A stretch of DNA of 64,000 bases from Lingula anatina (GCF_001039355.2 NW_019775413.1:1171619-1235618), one strand, 5' to 3'. Shown: positions 22,901 to 32,309, counted from the stretch's first letter. The notes: a model not told the origin generated them from the sequence alone. Numbers and translations: made by a program.

Positions 22901-24547
22901 GAAGAAGAGAGGAGGTATGATTATTAGCTTGTGGAATTTGTCCTATTTAATCTCTGAATTGGTAAATTAATATTATATTTATATGCATTTTTTAATGGGT
23001 TTTATTTATGGAATCTGTTGCTTTCCAGTTTTACTTTTCATCATTTAAATAAGCACATGTATTTGTAATATTTAACAGATGCTCTGTTATTTGAAAATAT
23101 TGACAATGATTTTATTTATTTTTTAATAGTTTTGACTTTCATCAAGGATGTATTTCAACATGGGTGAAAAAAAGATAAATTGTAATAGTATCATCTGTTA
23201 TTGAAGACAAATCTTTCAAATGAATATTACAGAAATTTATATACTAATTTTTTCAAAGTGCATTTAAATAGATATTTGTACTTTGCCATTCCAGTGACGG
23301 TAAATAGTGGTGTGGAATTCGCCTTTCCCCAAGCCTCTCTCACTGCCTTGGTGCAGCAATCTTCCACACAGAGCAGCATTGTCACTGCCATTGTTGCATA
23401 TTATCCTACTGCTACTGTTTCTGTTTCACAAGTCCAGACTGCTGCTGCTGCATACCCATCTGTTGTTACTGTTGTTGTTACAATGGCTACTAATAATTTG
23501 GTATGTATTTTACCTGTTTTTCACCTTTTTTAATGTAAAATTACTGGGTGGTTTTATTTGGCAAGATTGTAAGCTGAGCTCCAAATAGGACTCTATCAAT
23601 TTTTCTTTACATAATTGATTGGGGTTTTCCTCTTGTATGTATAATATTAATTTTGATAAGTGCATTTATCCAAATGGTAAATTTATTTTAGATTAAACCT
23701 GCTCCGATGGGCCTGGGTAAACATTGAAAATAGATATGATCTTCTGTTAACTATTTCATTCGAAGTGAAAACTGCTGTTATCCTATACGTACATTTTTTT
23801 TAAAAACTTTTACTTTTGCAGTGCTTGTGGTCATTTCTGGGTAAAGATATAAACATGAATATTCATGCCTTCTAATAAATTATTTAATATATAGCATTCC
23901 ATTTCCTTTTCCCTTTAAGACTACTACCATGAATTCCTCCATCACAACAGAGGGTACTACACCAGTCAATACAGGCACTGAGGCCTGGGTTATAGCAGTG
24001 TCAGTGGTAGGGGCCATACTGGTGGTCTTAGTGGTCATCATAGTGGTCCTGGTCATTCTGAAAAAGTAAGTATATAGTAGAGTGTAATTTTTTTAGTACT
24101 GTATACAACATGGTACAGAAAAATTTAAAATATCAAATTACATCTGGGATACGTTATTCTTATAAGCTTAATGTCCCACAAAAGATTGATGGTCTGTGAT
24201 GGTCTGATAATTAGTATTTTGTGTTATGAGTGTTTAAGCCCCTTTTCTCTGTCATTTCCTGAACATTAGCTATTTGAGGTTCAACATTTTGTATTTGAAT
24301 GTGCTTTAATTAGTATATTAGCTCTCGATACCTAGTACTTTACTTTAGAGTTTTAAGAAAGTTTTTTAGTTCACATTATAATAGTTTTCTCTGTTTCTCA
24401 GAAACTGCTAGCTTTTATTGATTTATAATTTTTATGTACAGACACAGATGTGTCTGTACATATAGCCATCATCTTGCTGCCTTGTTATTATTTTTCAGAC
24501 CACAGAAAGTTTCCAATTCCAGTGGTGAGCTCGGGGCTGAGACATAG
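874..24547 (+). CDS. MUC4/SUSD2/Mesh-class EGF-TSP1-NIDO-AMOP-vWD transmembrane protein (5'-partial, 43 exons)
   Basis: Forty-three exons with GT..AG borders and matching phases give about 6.73 kb of continuous frame, roughly 2,244 residues, ending in TAG at 24545-24547. The order is EGF-EGF-TSP1-EGF-EGF-EGF, NIDO, AMOP-like, vWD, a Cys-poor beta-rich segment, about 20 EGF-like modules, TSP1, SEA-like stalk, one membrane helix and a cytoplasmic tail of about 17 residues. Proteins with NIDO-AMOP-vWD (MUC4, SUSD2, insect Mesh) sit at epithelial surfaces or junctions, so an adhesion or barrier role at the plasma membrane is the natural inference. The first visible exon begins in phase 1 inside an EGF region, so the signal peptide and probably more modules lie upstream. 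Most introns are phase 1, typical of shuffled extracellular exons. The long EGF array could also suggest fibrillin, but the membrane helix and NIDO-AMOP-vWD core argue against that. Confidence 0.85.
4946..5102. repeat. Imperfect tandem duplication in intron 4
   Basis: Two copies of a unit starting TGGCATCAAG and containing AACATTGTGAAGTGATCC and TATTAGATTGC lie at about 4946-5032 and 5034-5102. The second lacks a short piece. They lie in an intron just ahead of the double-EGF exon. Confidence 0.7.
5742..8467 (+). CDS. Exons 6-10: NIDO domain block of the large gene
   Basis: Exons are 5742-5875, 6517-6693, 7001-7174, 7627-7737 and 8203-8467. The segment starts with LPFVNFNT and has an aromatic core at APFWTTLF. 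It then carries a conserved stretch in which a query-type motif ([13 protein letters not shown]) is followed by [15 protein letters not shown] and MNWRL. That order matches the NIDO domain of nidogen, MUC4, SUSD2 and Mesh, where it is an extracellular domain of unclear binding partner. Phases change from 1 to 0 inside the domain and return to 1 at 8467, unlike the surrounding EGF exons, so the domain is an older multi-exon unit. An inverted-repeat element sits in the intron between exons 6 and 7. Confidence 0.82.
5937..6316. mobile_element. 380-bp inverted-repeat (MITE) insertion with 5-bp ATTTT target duplication
   Basis: The ends begin CAGGCCTACCCAACTACC and are mirrored at 6316. They continue as a long imperfect inverted repeat of about 80 bp on each side. 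ATTTT flanks both ends (5932-5936 and 6317-6321). The interior contains a 63-bp unit repeated in tandem (6121-6183 and 6184-6246). It encodes no transposase. CAG.. ends with a 5-bp duplication would fit a hAT-like non-autonomous element, but the AT-rich duplication is weak evidence. It sits in the intron between exons 6 and 7 of the large gene. Confidence 0.8.
8788..9168 (+). CDS. Exon 11: AMOP-like domain of the large gene
   Basis: This single 381-bp, phase 1-1 exon has the cysteine pattern of an AMOP domain: a CPGGLNQ start, a central C, a paired cysteine with aromatics (NCCYYTN) followed by GAL, then a second CC (THCCISS) and a final C. It lies between NIDO and vWD, the order known for MUC4, SUSD2 and Mesh. 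The domain is extracellular and has been linked to cell adhesion. The match is by cysteine spacing and context, and the sequence is diverged, so AMOP-like is the safe name. Confidence 0.7.
9476..11604 (+). CDS. Exons 12-16: von Willebrand factor D domain and following conserved segment
   Basis: Exons are 9476-9727, 10072-10266, 10712-10822, 11107-11191 and 11420-11604. The vWD start is clear in exon 12 ([21 protein letters not shown]) and its end in exon 14 ([12 protein letters not shown]). Exons 15-16 continue with a tryptophan completed across the intron, [14 protein letters not shown], a paired-F segment and a CGG..C region, as in the post-vWD part of MUC4/SUSD2 proteins. In those families vWD mediates assembly or adhesion. 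Acceptor 15 uses AAG. A (GT)n tract begins about 20 bp after donor 14. Confidence 0.85.
10842..10911 (+). repeat. (TG)n microsatellite in intron 14
   Basis: About 35 uninterrupted TG units start about 20 bp downstream of the donor of the exon that ends the vWD domain (10822). Confidence 0.98.
11943..13327 (+). CDS. Exons 17-19: Cys-poor beta-rich segment followed by two EGF-like modules
   Basis: Exons are 11943-12089, 12651-12796 and 13099-13327. Exons 17-18 lack cysteines until their end and read like an Ig/cadherin-like fold (FPPTINNNN, then [12 protein letters not shown], then FYCKCQ). Exon 18 ends in phase 0 and exon 19 starts NGGTC, so one EGF module is split across this intron. The second module in exon 19 begins DIDGC and ends with VGDGSVCS. 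The same arrangement of a cadherin-like stretch leading into EGF repeats occurs in invertebrate mucin-like proteins. The fold of exons 17-18 is inference. Confidence 0.75.
13407..13454 (+). repeat. (AAT)n microsatellite in intron 19
   Basis: About 16 AAT/TAA units are followed by a short GAT-rich run. Confidence 0.95.
13624..21106 (+). CDS. Exons 20-36: array of about 18 calcium-binding EGF-like modules
   Basis: Exons are 13624-13746, 14088-14216, 14430-14552, 14875-14997, 15252-15392, 15664-15795, 16271-16417, 16594-16722, 17148-17273, 17506-17637, 17970-18089, 18445-18585, 18886-19011, 19337-19603, 19879-20007, 20529-20651 and 20978-21106. Each is a multiple of three with phase 1 at both ends and normally encodes one six-Cys module with a DxDEC or NEC start and a GSY/GGF.C.C core. 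Exon 19337-19603 carries two modules. Modules without the acidic calcium motif are those starting AEQQC, AANQC and LAEC. Such arrays form rigid calcium-stiffened rods. Symmetric exons allow skipping without frame loss. Confidence 0.9.
14190..14258 (+). repeat. 43-bp tandem duplication spanning the donor of EGF exon 21
   Basis: The 26-bp string beginning GCCTTGGGACAACTGGACAG occurs at 14190-14215 (last part of the exon) and again at 14233-14258 (intron). The first copy is followed by GGTAAGT, a strong donor, and the second by TGTAAT, a weak one. The coding assignment uses the first. Confidence 0.85.
16910..16972 (+). repeat. (CA)n microsatellite in intron 27
   Basis: About 30 CA units, with one CG interruption, are followed by an A-run. 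Confidence 0.98.
17708..17820. mobile_element. 113-bp hAT-like MITE, copy 1
   Basis: It starts CAGGGGCTGACAGAGGCCG and ends AGAACCGCCCCTG. Direct 5-bp repeats ATATT flank it (17703-17707 and 17821-17825). Its interior (TTCTGGGT.TTCTG.., AAAAATG.AGGATGG, TCAACAAAGAT.ATTT) is shared with the element at 47932-48099, so the two are copies of one family. It sits in the intron before exon 30 of the large gene. Confidence 0.8.
20690..20754 (+). repeat. Tandem ATAAATCA-rich repeat in intron 35
   Basis: A unit of about 33-36 bp containing TCATAAATCATAAGTTCATA occurs twice in a row. Confidence 0.85.
21506..21679 (+). CDS. Exon 37: second thrombospondin type 1 repeat
   Basis: This phase 1-1 exon of 174 bp encodes [19 protein letters not shown], then RTRSCTNP, a GLPCSG loop and CNTDSCP. 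It has the W..W..C layered tryptophans, the CSVTCGGG motif and six cysteines of a full TSP1 repeat. TSP1 repeats bind glycosaminoglycans and matrix and are often C- or O-mannosylated/fucosylated at the W and CSxTCG motifs. It separates the EGF rod from the membrane-proximal stalk. Confidence 0.92.
22112..23500 (+). CDS. Exons 38-41: SEA-like membrane-proximal stalk with a dibasic RKKR site
   Basis: Exons are 22112-22173, 22356-22465, 22727-22914 and 23295-23500. The segment has alternating hydrophobic strands ([12 protein letters not shown], then [10 protein letters not shown]), N-glycosylation sites ([13 protein letters not shown]), a few cysteines, then RKKR at 22899-22910. A Ser/Thr/Val-rich stretch with helices and strands follows. 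Length and position, just outside the membrane helix, suggest an SEA-like module. I see no GSVVV autoproteolysis motif, so cleavage, if any, would more plausibly be by a furin-type protease at RKKR. The domain name is inference. Confidence 0.6.
22209..22239 (+). repeat. (TTTA)n microsatellite
   Basis: About seven TTTA units lie in the short intron after the exon ending at 22173. Confidence 0.95.
23920..24547 (+). CDS. Exons 42-43: transmembrane helix and short cytoplasmic tail
   Basis: Exon 42 (23920-24065) encodes a Thr-rich linker ([21 protein letters not shown]) and then a helix of about 25 residues at 23986-24061 rich in V, I and L, ending in KK at the membrane border. Exon 43 begins at 24499 and encodes [15 protein letters not shown] before TAG at 24545-24547. 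The tail is only about 17 residues and has no SH3, PDZ or tyrosine motif I can name. The topology is type I: extracellular N-terminus and cytosolic C-terminus. Confidence 0.88.
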
Positions 24548-26390
24548 ATCAGAGTAAATGGTGTAAATACATGGATTTCAGATATTATTTACAGAAAATT
24601 ATGAGATACAATATTCAGGTTTTGAAGTTTATGAATATTTTTTATATACGGAAGATGATGAGGATATCATAATTTTGTGGTTAAAACAAATGCATTCCTT
24701 TTTTAATAAAGATTGATTCTAAATGCTATTGAATATATGATATTGAGCAGCCATAAACTGTGATGTTTTTTCTTTTTTTGCATAATCTCTATTCCGTCCA
24801 GTTTAGCTTCAGTTTTTGTGTAATGTGTATAGATAAGTCTTTTTTTCCTTATTTAATATGATAAATTATCATCAGAAATAATAATTTTAATCCCATTTAG
24901 ATATAATTCTTACTTTAGTTTGTAAAACATTGAAAAAAGAAAAAAAAGTGTCAAATGCATATTCAAGAAAACTAATTTTAAAATGAGTTTTCTGACGTTG
25001 AGTGAAATGAAGAGGTGGTAGAGTAAGCTCTTAATGAAACTTGACTATTATTTTCAAGTGGGAATAAGGCCAAGACTGAAAAAAGGTCGGGGATGTGGAA
25101 TGATTTATCCCAACATTTTTATGTCTGCCGCTCTTAAGAAATAGATACTTGAAAAATGGTCAAATGGAGAAAGAGAGCCACTCCCTCTATCTTCTAGTAC
25201 ACTCCGCCAGCTCATTATAAAGATATATTTTTATAGTACATCACATTGTTGTAGTGCTTTTTTCTTTTACAAAAATGTACATTTTCTGGACTGTGATAAA
25301 GATTTTGCATCGATGATTTTATTATTCATTAGTGATGAATCTACATGTAGTAAAAATTATATTTCTGTGATGCACTTGTGATAATACCATATTTAATCGA
25401 GATTTTCTTAATTGAAGAAATGATGTGAGACTTCAGCTTTTTTATTCAGTAAATATACAGTGTTGATGTGAGTAAACATATCTTTGAATGAAGATGCTGA
25501 AGTTTGAATTAGAAATGTCTGAAAACTCTGTTGAGAACTAGTAGAAGTTGCACTTAAAAGATTTGACGCGGTCTCTAGTCAGGTATTGACTTTCTTGAAG
25601 CATGAAACTGGTTGGTATTTAGGTAGAAGTCTATGGACCAGAACAGATTAGAAATTCTGTTGAATGATTGCTGAAAAGAAACATAATGCATCGTTGTGGA
25701 TAGAGGAGTCGTTGTATCTTAATTTATCTTTGAAAAAAATTACATTAATTTAGTTTTATCTCTGTATGCTAGACATGATGTTGTTCCACTGTGTACTGGG
25801 AAACGTCAGTTTATGATGGTTTACGTACTAATCAAATCATTGGCTATTAGTCAATAACAATCACGACTGGATGCAAGCAGACACCTGAGAGCCCAGGAGA
25901 AGGTATACCCTCTACCAGGTATACTGATTGATTTTTCACTAGGTATTCACAGAAAATGTGTCTGGCTAAATATGGTCAATCTTCTAACTGGCTGGTGGAA
26001 AATGTGCCTGTAATATCTGCCTCCCTGGAAAAGGGTATGGAGAAGTTGAAAGAGATTTGAATTAAACTAACTGATGATTCCCAGGGTACAGTATTCATGA
26101 TTGTCTCAATACTGGATTGCTTTTAATTGAGCTGGACGGTGGATCGGCTTGTGACCGCTCTGATGAAAGCTCACAAAGGTAAAAGAATTTTTTAAAAAAT
26201 GTCTGATCTTAAATGGCACTTCTCTTGACATTTCTCCAGAGTACTAAAGGCATGACTTAAGATGCTACTTTACTTATAAATGATAGTGTTCTCACTCACC
26301 GTGAGGCTTATGACTTTGTGAATGTGTAGCAACTCTCACTGCACTGTATTGATATTGTAATTTGCAATAAAATATTTTTAAAAAATATTT
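24548..26390 (+). other. Probable 3' untranslated region of the large gene
   Basis: No coding is seen after the stop at 24547. AATAAA hexamers on the + strand at 24705-24710 and 26366-26371 could give a short (about 180 bp) and a long (about 1.85 kb) 3'UTR. The sequence is unique-looking and AT-rich. Which site is used cannot be told from sequence. Confidence 0.5.
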
Positions 26391-27309
26391 TCTGTACTCA
26401 GTCTTGCTGTACTTGTCCTTATAAAACCATATGTATGTTATTTATGCCCTGAATCGAGCAACAGTCACAAACACTTCACATAAAGTATGTTTTCTAACCT
26501 TAATCAAAAGTCAAAAATGGATTGTAAAATAGATATCCTTTATATCACAAGGAGCATCACCCGTCACATGGAGAATCTGATTTTTCATACGTGACCTCGA
26601 GGTAATGTCAAACCACCCGCACGTCATGGAATAGGACGGACGGATGGACTAAAATCTCTGAAGCAAAAAATCTGAATATTAACTATATCTTTTAACTTGC
26701 ACCTTTTAAGGGAGTCATAGGAACGTTAATGAACTCTCTCATCGTTCAGTAGTTTTATTGGCCGTGTGGTAAGGTCCACCAATTCTAGACAATGGACCCT
26801 GGGTCGCAAGTCGGCCAGGCAACCTTTTTTTTCTTTTTTGTTTTGTTATGACTATTTTTCCTACCCCTCCCTTTTTACCTCTAATAGATAAACCCCAAAC
26901 AACCATTTTATCTTTATTTAACTCCAATTGCTACTTTTTCAAAATGTACAGAAGCTCAAATGAAAGTTGAAATAAATTGAAATTCAGTTAAAAAACAATC
27001 ATACATGTATACTGATCCAGAATTTTAAATATCACCGCCAACAGGACTTCTTCGTCCTTTTAGTATCTTTTCGGGTAATAGGTATACTTGTGTTTTTCCT
27101 TCTCTGAATTTATTCAGCTCGACTTACTGAGTGGACTGAGTGCCACTGCAATGGACTGCATTGCAACCCGGGGCGCTGAAGTTAGTGTCTAGTTTCGCAG
27201 ATGGTTGTGTACGATAAAATATCCTAAGTAATTAATAATAACTTTAACTATTTTTTACACAACATGTTGTAGATTTTCTTTATGAATTTCCCTCAGTTAG
27301 TTATATGCA
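26391..27309. other. Intergenic, no supported feature
   Basis: AT-rich sequence follows the distal poly(A) signal. Short reading frames on either strand lack splice signals or recognisable domains. Confidence 0.6.
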
Positions 27310-27657
27310 ATTAAAGGGATAATAACTCTTCGTATGAGATCTATATTTCACCATAAAAACATTGTGAATAACTCATAGAAATATAATATATTCTGTTTTA
27401 CGACAAAAACAGCAGTTATAGATATTATTCTGATATCTGAGCTTGTCTTCAGATCACGTGACCTCCATTGATGGCTATGCTCTGTTATAATCACTTAAGA
27501 TATTTTAACAAAAAACCAAACTTTTTAGAAAAAAAACCAGGGACTAACTTTGAATGTAAAAATGGATTCATTAATCATTGGTTAATATGGGAAAATTGTT
27601 GTTTACTCCAGGAAAATTTATTTTTTGGCCAAAACGAAGAGTTATTATCCCTTTAAT
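27310..27657. mobile_element. 348-bp terminal-inverted-repeat element with TTAA at both ends
   Basis: A perfect 24-bp inverted repeat (27310-27333 and 27634-27657) starts ATTAAAGGGATAATAACTC. TTAA lies at both outer ends. No coding is seen inside. TTAA ends suggest a piggyBac-type non-autonomous element, but TTAA may also be part of the repeat itself, so the class is open. Confidence 0.75.
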
Positions 27658-28110
27658 GGTTTCTAAATGAGGTTTTATGAAACAACGCGCCGAACATTTA
27701 CTTTCAGAATTTTCAGAACAAAAATAACTTGATATAATACAAATATAGACCAATTCTTTAAATTATTATTTTTAATATGTGTCTTATTTGTGCACAGACA
27801 GTTAAAATATTAATTCTGTAGAGTTTATTTATGGAAAATTACCTATGAATGTAACATTCAAGACAATTCAATAAACTTGTGAAACTTAAACGTTTTCCTT
27901 TAAAAGAGTTCATCTATGTTTCAAGAAGTAGAAAGAAAGAAAGGAAAAAAGAAAGAAATATCAATAACCTTATGGCTACGCTGCACCGTAAGTTTGAATG
28001 AAAATTCTGTCTGTTCTATCACAATCCCGCCCAAGTACGTTCATTCGACTAATGAAAGCTAATTTATATCCCCAGTCACGCAATATCAAGTATGCTGTCT
28101 TTAAAATGCG

Positions 28111-28168
28111 TTTTTATTTATTTATTTATTTATTTATGTTGTGTGTGTGTGTGTGTGTGTGTGTGTGT
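28111..28168 (+). repeat. (ATTT)n plus (TG)n compound microsatellite
   Basis: TTTA units to about 28137 are followed by about 14 TG units. Confidence 0.95.
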
Positions 28169-28294
28169 CGTTATGACTTTATTAACTCTTTATCCTGTTT
28201 TCGAGATAAAGACTTATTGTACCTTCTCAAAAAACCAGACGATAATTCAAACCGAAGCGTCCGCACGGAAAGTAGGTGACCTCTTCATTATTAC

Positions 28295-29723
28295 GTAAAT
28301 CAGGTGAGCGTTTGGTGAGAGGTGCTCAGATAGGACCAAGGTCAGTAGAAGATGGAGAAGAAGGATATTCCATGCCATATTACTGCTACTGCCACATGTA
28401 GACCGAAAATGGCACTGGACCGGCAGCAGTATCTCGTAAGTTCCGTACAGATGATAAAAAAATGTATTGTAGCATTTCTTGGTTTTTCATTGACGATATT
28501 TTCCCCGAAATGGTGCACTCTAGGCATAATGACCACGTGGACATCTAACTGACGTGAAGCCTTAGCTTTGCTTAGCTTTCCCTCAGTGCCTTTTGGGCAC
28601 CTTTTTGTTTCTGATACCATAAGCTTTCCATGAGGGTATTATATATTTGTATAACTTTAAAGCTTTTAAGATTAAAATTGCCATTTTTTTAATTATAACG
28701 CAAAGGATACTGACAAGAATTGCTGTAATGAACATGTACTACTATATCAGACCTTTACACGTTGTTTCATGAATGTTAATTTATTCCTTTAATTCCAGTG
28801 ACTCTAAGTGCCGTTGACGAAGATCCCAGGAGTGTCCTACTCAGATAAACGTTTCGTGTTCGACCCATACAGTCCCCCACACCCATGCCAAGATTGCCTC
28901 CTATGCCGACGTTTGTCTGCTTGTTAATTTGCAGGGACGACATTTAGTACGGTTATGTTTGCTTTTGGTTGTGACATTCCGCTCCAAAACGTACAATGTA
29001 AATCAAGCGANGTAAATCAGGTGAGCGTTTGGTGAGAGGTGCTCAGATAGGACCAAGGTCAGTAGAAGATGGAGAAGAAGGATATTCCATGCCATATTAC
29101 TGCTACTGCCACATGTAGACCGAAAATGGCACTGGACCGGAAGCAGTATCTCGTAAGTTCCGTACAGATGATAAAAAATGTATTGTAGCATTTCTTGGTT
29201 TTTCATTGACGATATTTTCCCCGAAATGGTGCACTCTAGGCATAATGACCACGTGGACATCTAACTGACGTGAAGCCTTAGCTTTGCTTAGCTTTCCCTC
29301 AGTGCCTTTTGGGCACCTTTTTGTTTCTGATACCATAAGCTTTCCATGAGGGTATTATATATTTGTATAACTTTAAAGCTTTTAAGATTAAAATTGCCAT
29401 TTTTTAATTATAACGCAAAGGATACTGACAAGAATTGCTGTAATGAACATGTACTGCTATATCAGACCTTTACACGTTGTTTCATGAATGTTAATTTATT
29501 CCTTTAATTCCAGTGACTCTAAGTGCCGTTGACGATGATACCAGGAGTGTCCTACTCAGATACACGTTTCGTGTTCGACCCATACAGTCCCCCACCCATA
29601 CCAAGATTGCCTCCTATGCCGACGTTTGTCTGCTTGTTAATTTGCAGGGACGACATTTAGTACGGTTATGTTTGCTTTTGGTTGTGACATTCCGCTCCAA
29701 AACGTACAATGTAAATCAAGCGA
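28295..29723. repeat. Two ~715-bp near-identical direct copies separated by a single N
   Basis: Copy A (28295-29010) and copy B (29012-29723) both start GTAAATCAGGTGAGCGTTTG and end in AATCAAGCGA. The only base between them is N at 29011. I see a handful of substitutions and small indels (for example a homopolymer difference near 28460/29175 and CACACCC versus CACCC near 28870/29590). Copy B runs on into unique sequence. This looks like two haplotypes placed side by side in assembly, though a young real duplication is possible. Each copy has an acceptor-like tract (TTTAATTCCAG) before TGACTCTAAG and an open stretch in copy B (29513-29824, 103 codons) with no recognised domain. Confidence 0.85.
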
Positions 29724-31990
29724 AAAGTCGTATGAAAAGAGTTTTTATTTATGAAACTTCTCATGGAAATTTATTCCGTACTAAGCGTCCTCCCTGCATG
29801 ATGCTAGTTTGCTTCTTTTGGTAATTGTATATTTCTATGTCGTAGTACAGTGCTCTATCTGATCGTGGTGTTATGAAGGTAATTTATGTATACTTTTGGG
29901 TCAGGGTTGAAACCCGTCCCTTTTCGAACCTGAACGTTAGATTTGAAGTTTTCATTTATATAAATAATGTCTATATAAAATGATAAAGTGACTGTTTTAA
30001 AATTATCATATATCAATTTCCAAGAAGAGAAATCTTTTCTATTTGTCACTGAAAATATGTGGGCAAATCTGCAACTAGACACCTCGCTATGAAGACGAAG
30101 ATATACTCTTATTGATTTTAAATGATGTTGATTTCTGGGAAAGAAAGACATTGCAACCGCATAATGTAAAATGCATATAGGAAAAAAATTAATTGCATTT
30201 ATCGTGTGTTCAGTCGAAAAAAAGGAAGAGATGTAAATCTACAAAAGACAATTTTAATAAAACATATGACGCCTTAGAAATTCCAACATTGTAACGGGCA
30301 AATTGTGTCCATGTTACTGCAGAATTGTCCACATGTAGTATAATTATGAATATGGCACTGTGGCTGTGAAGTAACTGTGAAGTTCTCGGTGTTTTCAGTG
30401 CTGGACGGGGCTCAAATATCTGTTTTCTGAAACAAAGTTAAACCATAGTGTGGGGTAAAGAGTGACATCCGAAATAAAACTTAATTTAATATTACAGTTA
30501 GAAGAATAGAGATATTTGTTGGGTCTAGGATATGAAAACTGTTCCATTAGTTGGCTACAATAATTTCCCAGGATTGCTACCATTTATATGCCGCCTAGAA
30601 GTTAAATTACAAAACAGAAGTGTCGAAAAACAAAAACGGAAAATGGATTTCATTCAGACATCGTTTGTCTATTAAAATGTTTCTGTAGGACTGACATCAT
30701 AGCCCTTTGAATTCCATATTTTCAAAATCGCTTGAGCGGTCTCAAAGCCCAATTTTCGGGAGGTAATGGGTATTCTGAAAGGATTCAATGAATCTTTAGA
30801 CCAACTTTTGTCAATTTTGCTCGAAAAGAAAGTGAACAATTAATAATTCTTAAACAAAATCTGTAGATCGAAAAAAAATATAAGATTTATCTTATCTGTT
30901 ATACTGAAGTCCATTCTAACAGTTTGGTCAGTTATTTATTAAAATTCTTAAAGGAATTATCATCTAAAAATGTTATTTCAAAGTATTTTGTTCTTTTATA
31001 TGGCAAATTCTATATTCTACCAAAGTTTATGTAAACCTTAACAATTCCTTTGGTTTGAATTTTTAAAGTGAAAAACCTGCCTATAATGTGCATAGGAGCG
31101 TTCAAATTAAAGTTGTTCTGTATTCTTATATATTTAAATTTTTTCGGGAGCAAGGGGTGATTGACAAAGACAGGCTTGGTTTTGATATCAGTCCTGCATG
31201 CCTATGTTTTGTTGTTTGTGCTTAGTGTCATCACTGAACACCGAGAACCACAGTTAATTTTAAGTGAATGTGAAAAGTTACTTAAGTACGCAAGTATACT
31301 TTTTGCGGAACCTTTTCAGTTTTGTGTGTATATTTATTCTGAATTTGGCTTAGACTTGGATAATCTTGTAAACCGACCATGTCTTTATGTCGCTCCTGAT
31401 TCCCATGCTTTCCAAATGTAAAATTTCACCCACAGTTACGCCATATATGATATTTATTTTCGAATTTGTTGTGCAAAGAAAACAAAAATTTTAAAAATAT
31501 CGATTGCCAAAACAACCAGAAATCATCTTACAAACATGAAGAAATTTTGGCTACTGTTCTATTTGGGGCGCAAACATCAATGAGACGACATAGGACAAGG
31601 TGTGAAATTGTTACAACCTCTGAATTTGGACGGAAATATTTTTGATGGATTTCGACTTTGTCAACTTTGACAAAAAGTTCAATTTGTTAAAAGTTCCATT
31701 TTGTCTATGATCTGTTTTTGTCGAAGTCTTCCAAACATTACGATTTTGAACTTATTTTTTTCATAAATTAAAGGATTCTGTCTTTTAGTAACATTATTTA
31801 AAATTCGACTTGTTTTATTTACAGATATATACTGTCTTTTTTTTTTTTTGCTTGTTAAATTTAAATTTATATTAATTTGGAGCACAAATGTTTTTCATTA
31901 TTTTTGTAAAAAATGTAATGCTGTTAATAATTCATTTTGACAATAATAAATGTGCAAATACTTCGTTCAAAACTTGCAAAAGTAGTATCA
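29724..31990. other. Intergenic, nothing recognised
   Basis: AT-rich sequence has only short frames, such as 31161-31421 on + (86 codons, no domain). A poly(T) run lies near 31840. I found no splice-consistent exons, no tRNA boxes and no inverted-repeat element. Confidence 0.55.
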
Positions 31991-31994
31991 TTAT

Positions 31995-32068
31995 TCCTAG
32001 CTCGACTCGAACCCTTCTTCTCCTGCTTAGTATTCCGCCGTCTTATCCACTGAGCCAGTGACCCTTCT
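31995..32068 (-). repeat. tRNA-like sequence 1 of 3 (A and B box present)
   Basis: Read on the - strand, TGGCTCAGTGGATAAGA (32057-32041) fits an RNA polymerase III A box and GGTTCGAGTCG (32013-32003) fits a B box. The spacing is that of a tRNA. The T stem does not pair well, so this is probably a tRNA-derived SINE head or decayed tRNA and not a working gene. Confidence 0.45.
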
Positions 32069-32157
32069 GGTTTCTCACTTGTCGTAGGACACTTGTCGGA
32101 GTTTAAATTACTCGTTATGATTTTTTTTGCAAAAGGTAATTTGCTGGGACCTAGAAG

Positions 32158-32232
32158 CGCCAGGTTTCGAACCCAAGTCTTGCTGGGACCGAGTCTCGCG
32201 TGCTATCCACTCTCCCAAGTGTTCCCGCCCAC
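32158..32232 (-). repeat. tRNA-like sequence 2 of 3
   Basis: On the - strand an A-box-like TGGGAGAGTGGATAGC is followed by GGGTTCGAAACC (32174-32163), whose T arm can pair with wobbles. The acceptor stem is not convincing. It lies about 100 bp from the neighbouring tRNA-like copies and in the same orientation. Confidence 0.45.
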
Positions 32233-32309
32233 CCACCCCTGGTAGACTTTCCTTTTATAGTAACTAAAGGGAATTCTTAAAAGCCCTTCTGGAAAAGTAT
32301 TTACTATGT

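Noticed and set aside
22112-23500. ZP or SEA autoproteolytic domain
   Set aside because: No ZP cysteine pattern and no GSVVV-type cleavage site; left as SEA-like only.
874-24547. Fibrillin or Notch-like identity for the large gene
   Set aside because: NIDO, AMOP-like and vWD domains, lack of TB or LNR modules, and a single short tail do not fit fibrillin or Notch.
29513-29824. 103-codon frame at the end of the 715-bp duplication
   Set aside because: It is preceded by an acceptor-like tract, but copy A has a stop and indels in the same frame and no domain is recognised. Kept only as part of the repeat entry.
31161-31421. 86-codon + strand frame with a hydrophobic start
   Set aside because: Isolated, AT-rich, no domain, no splice context.
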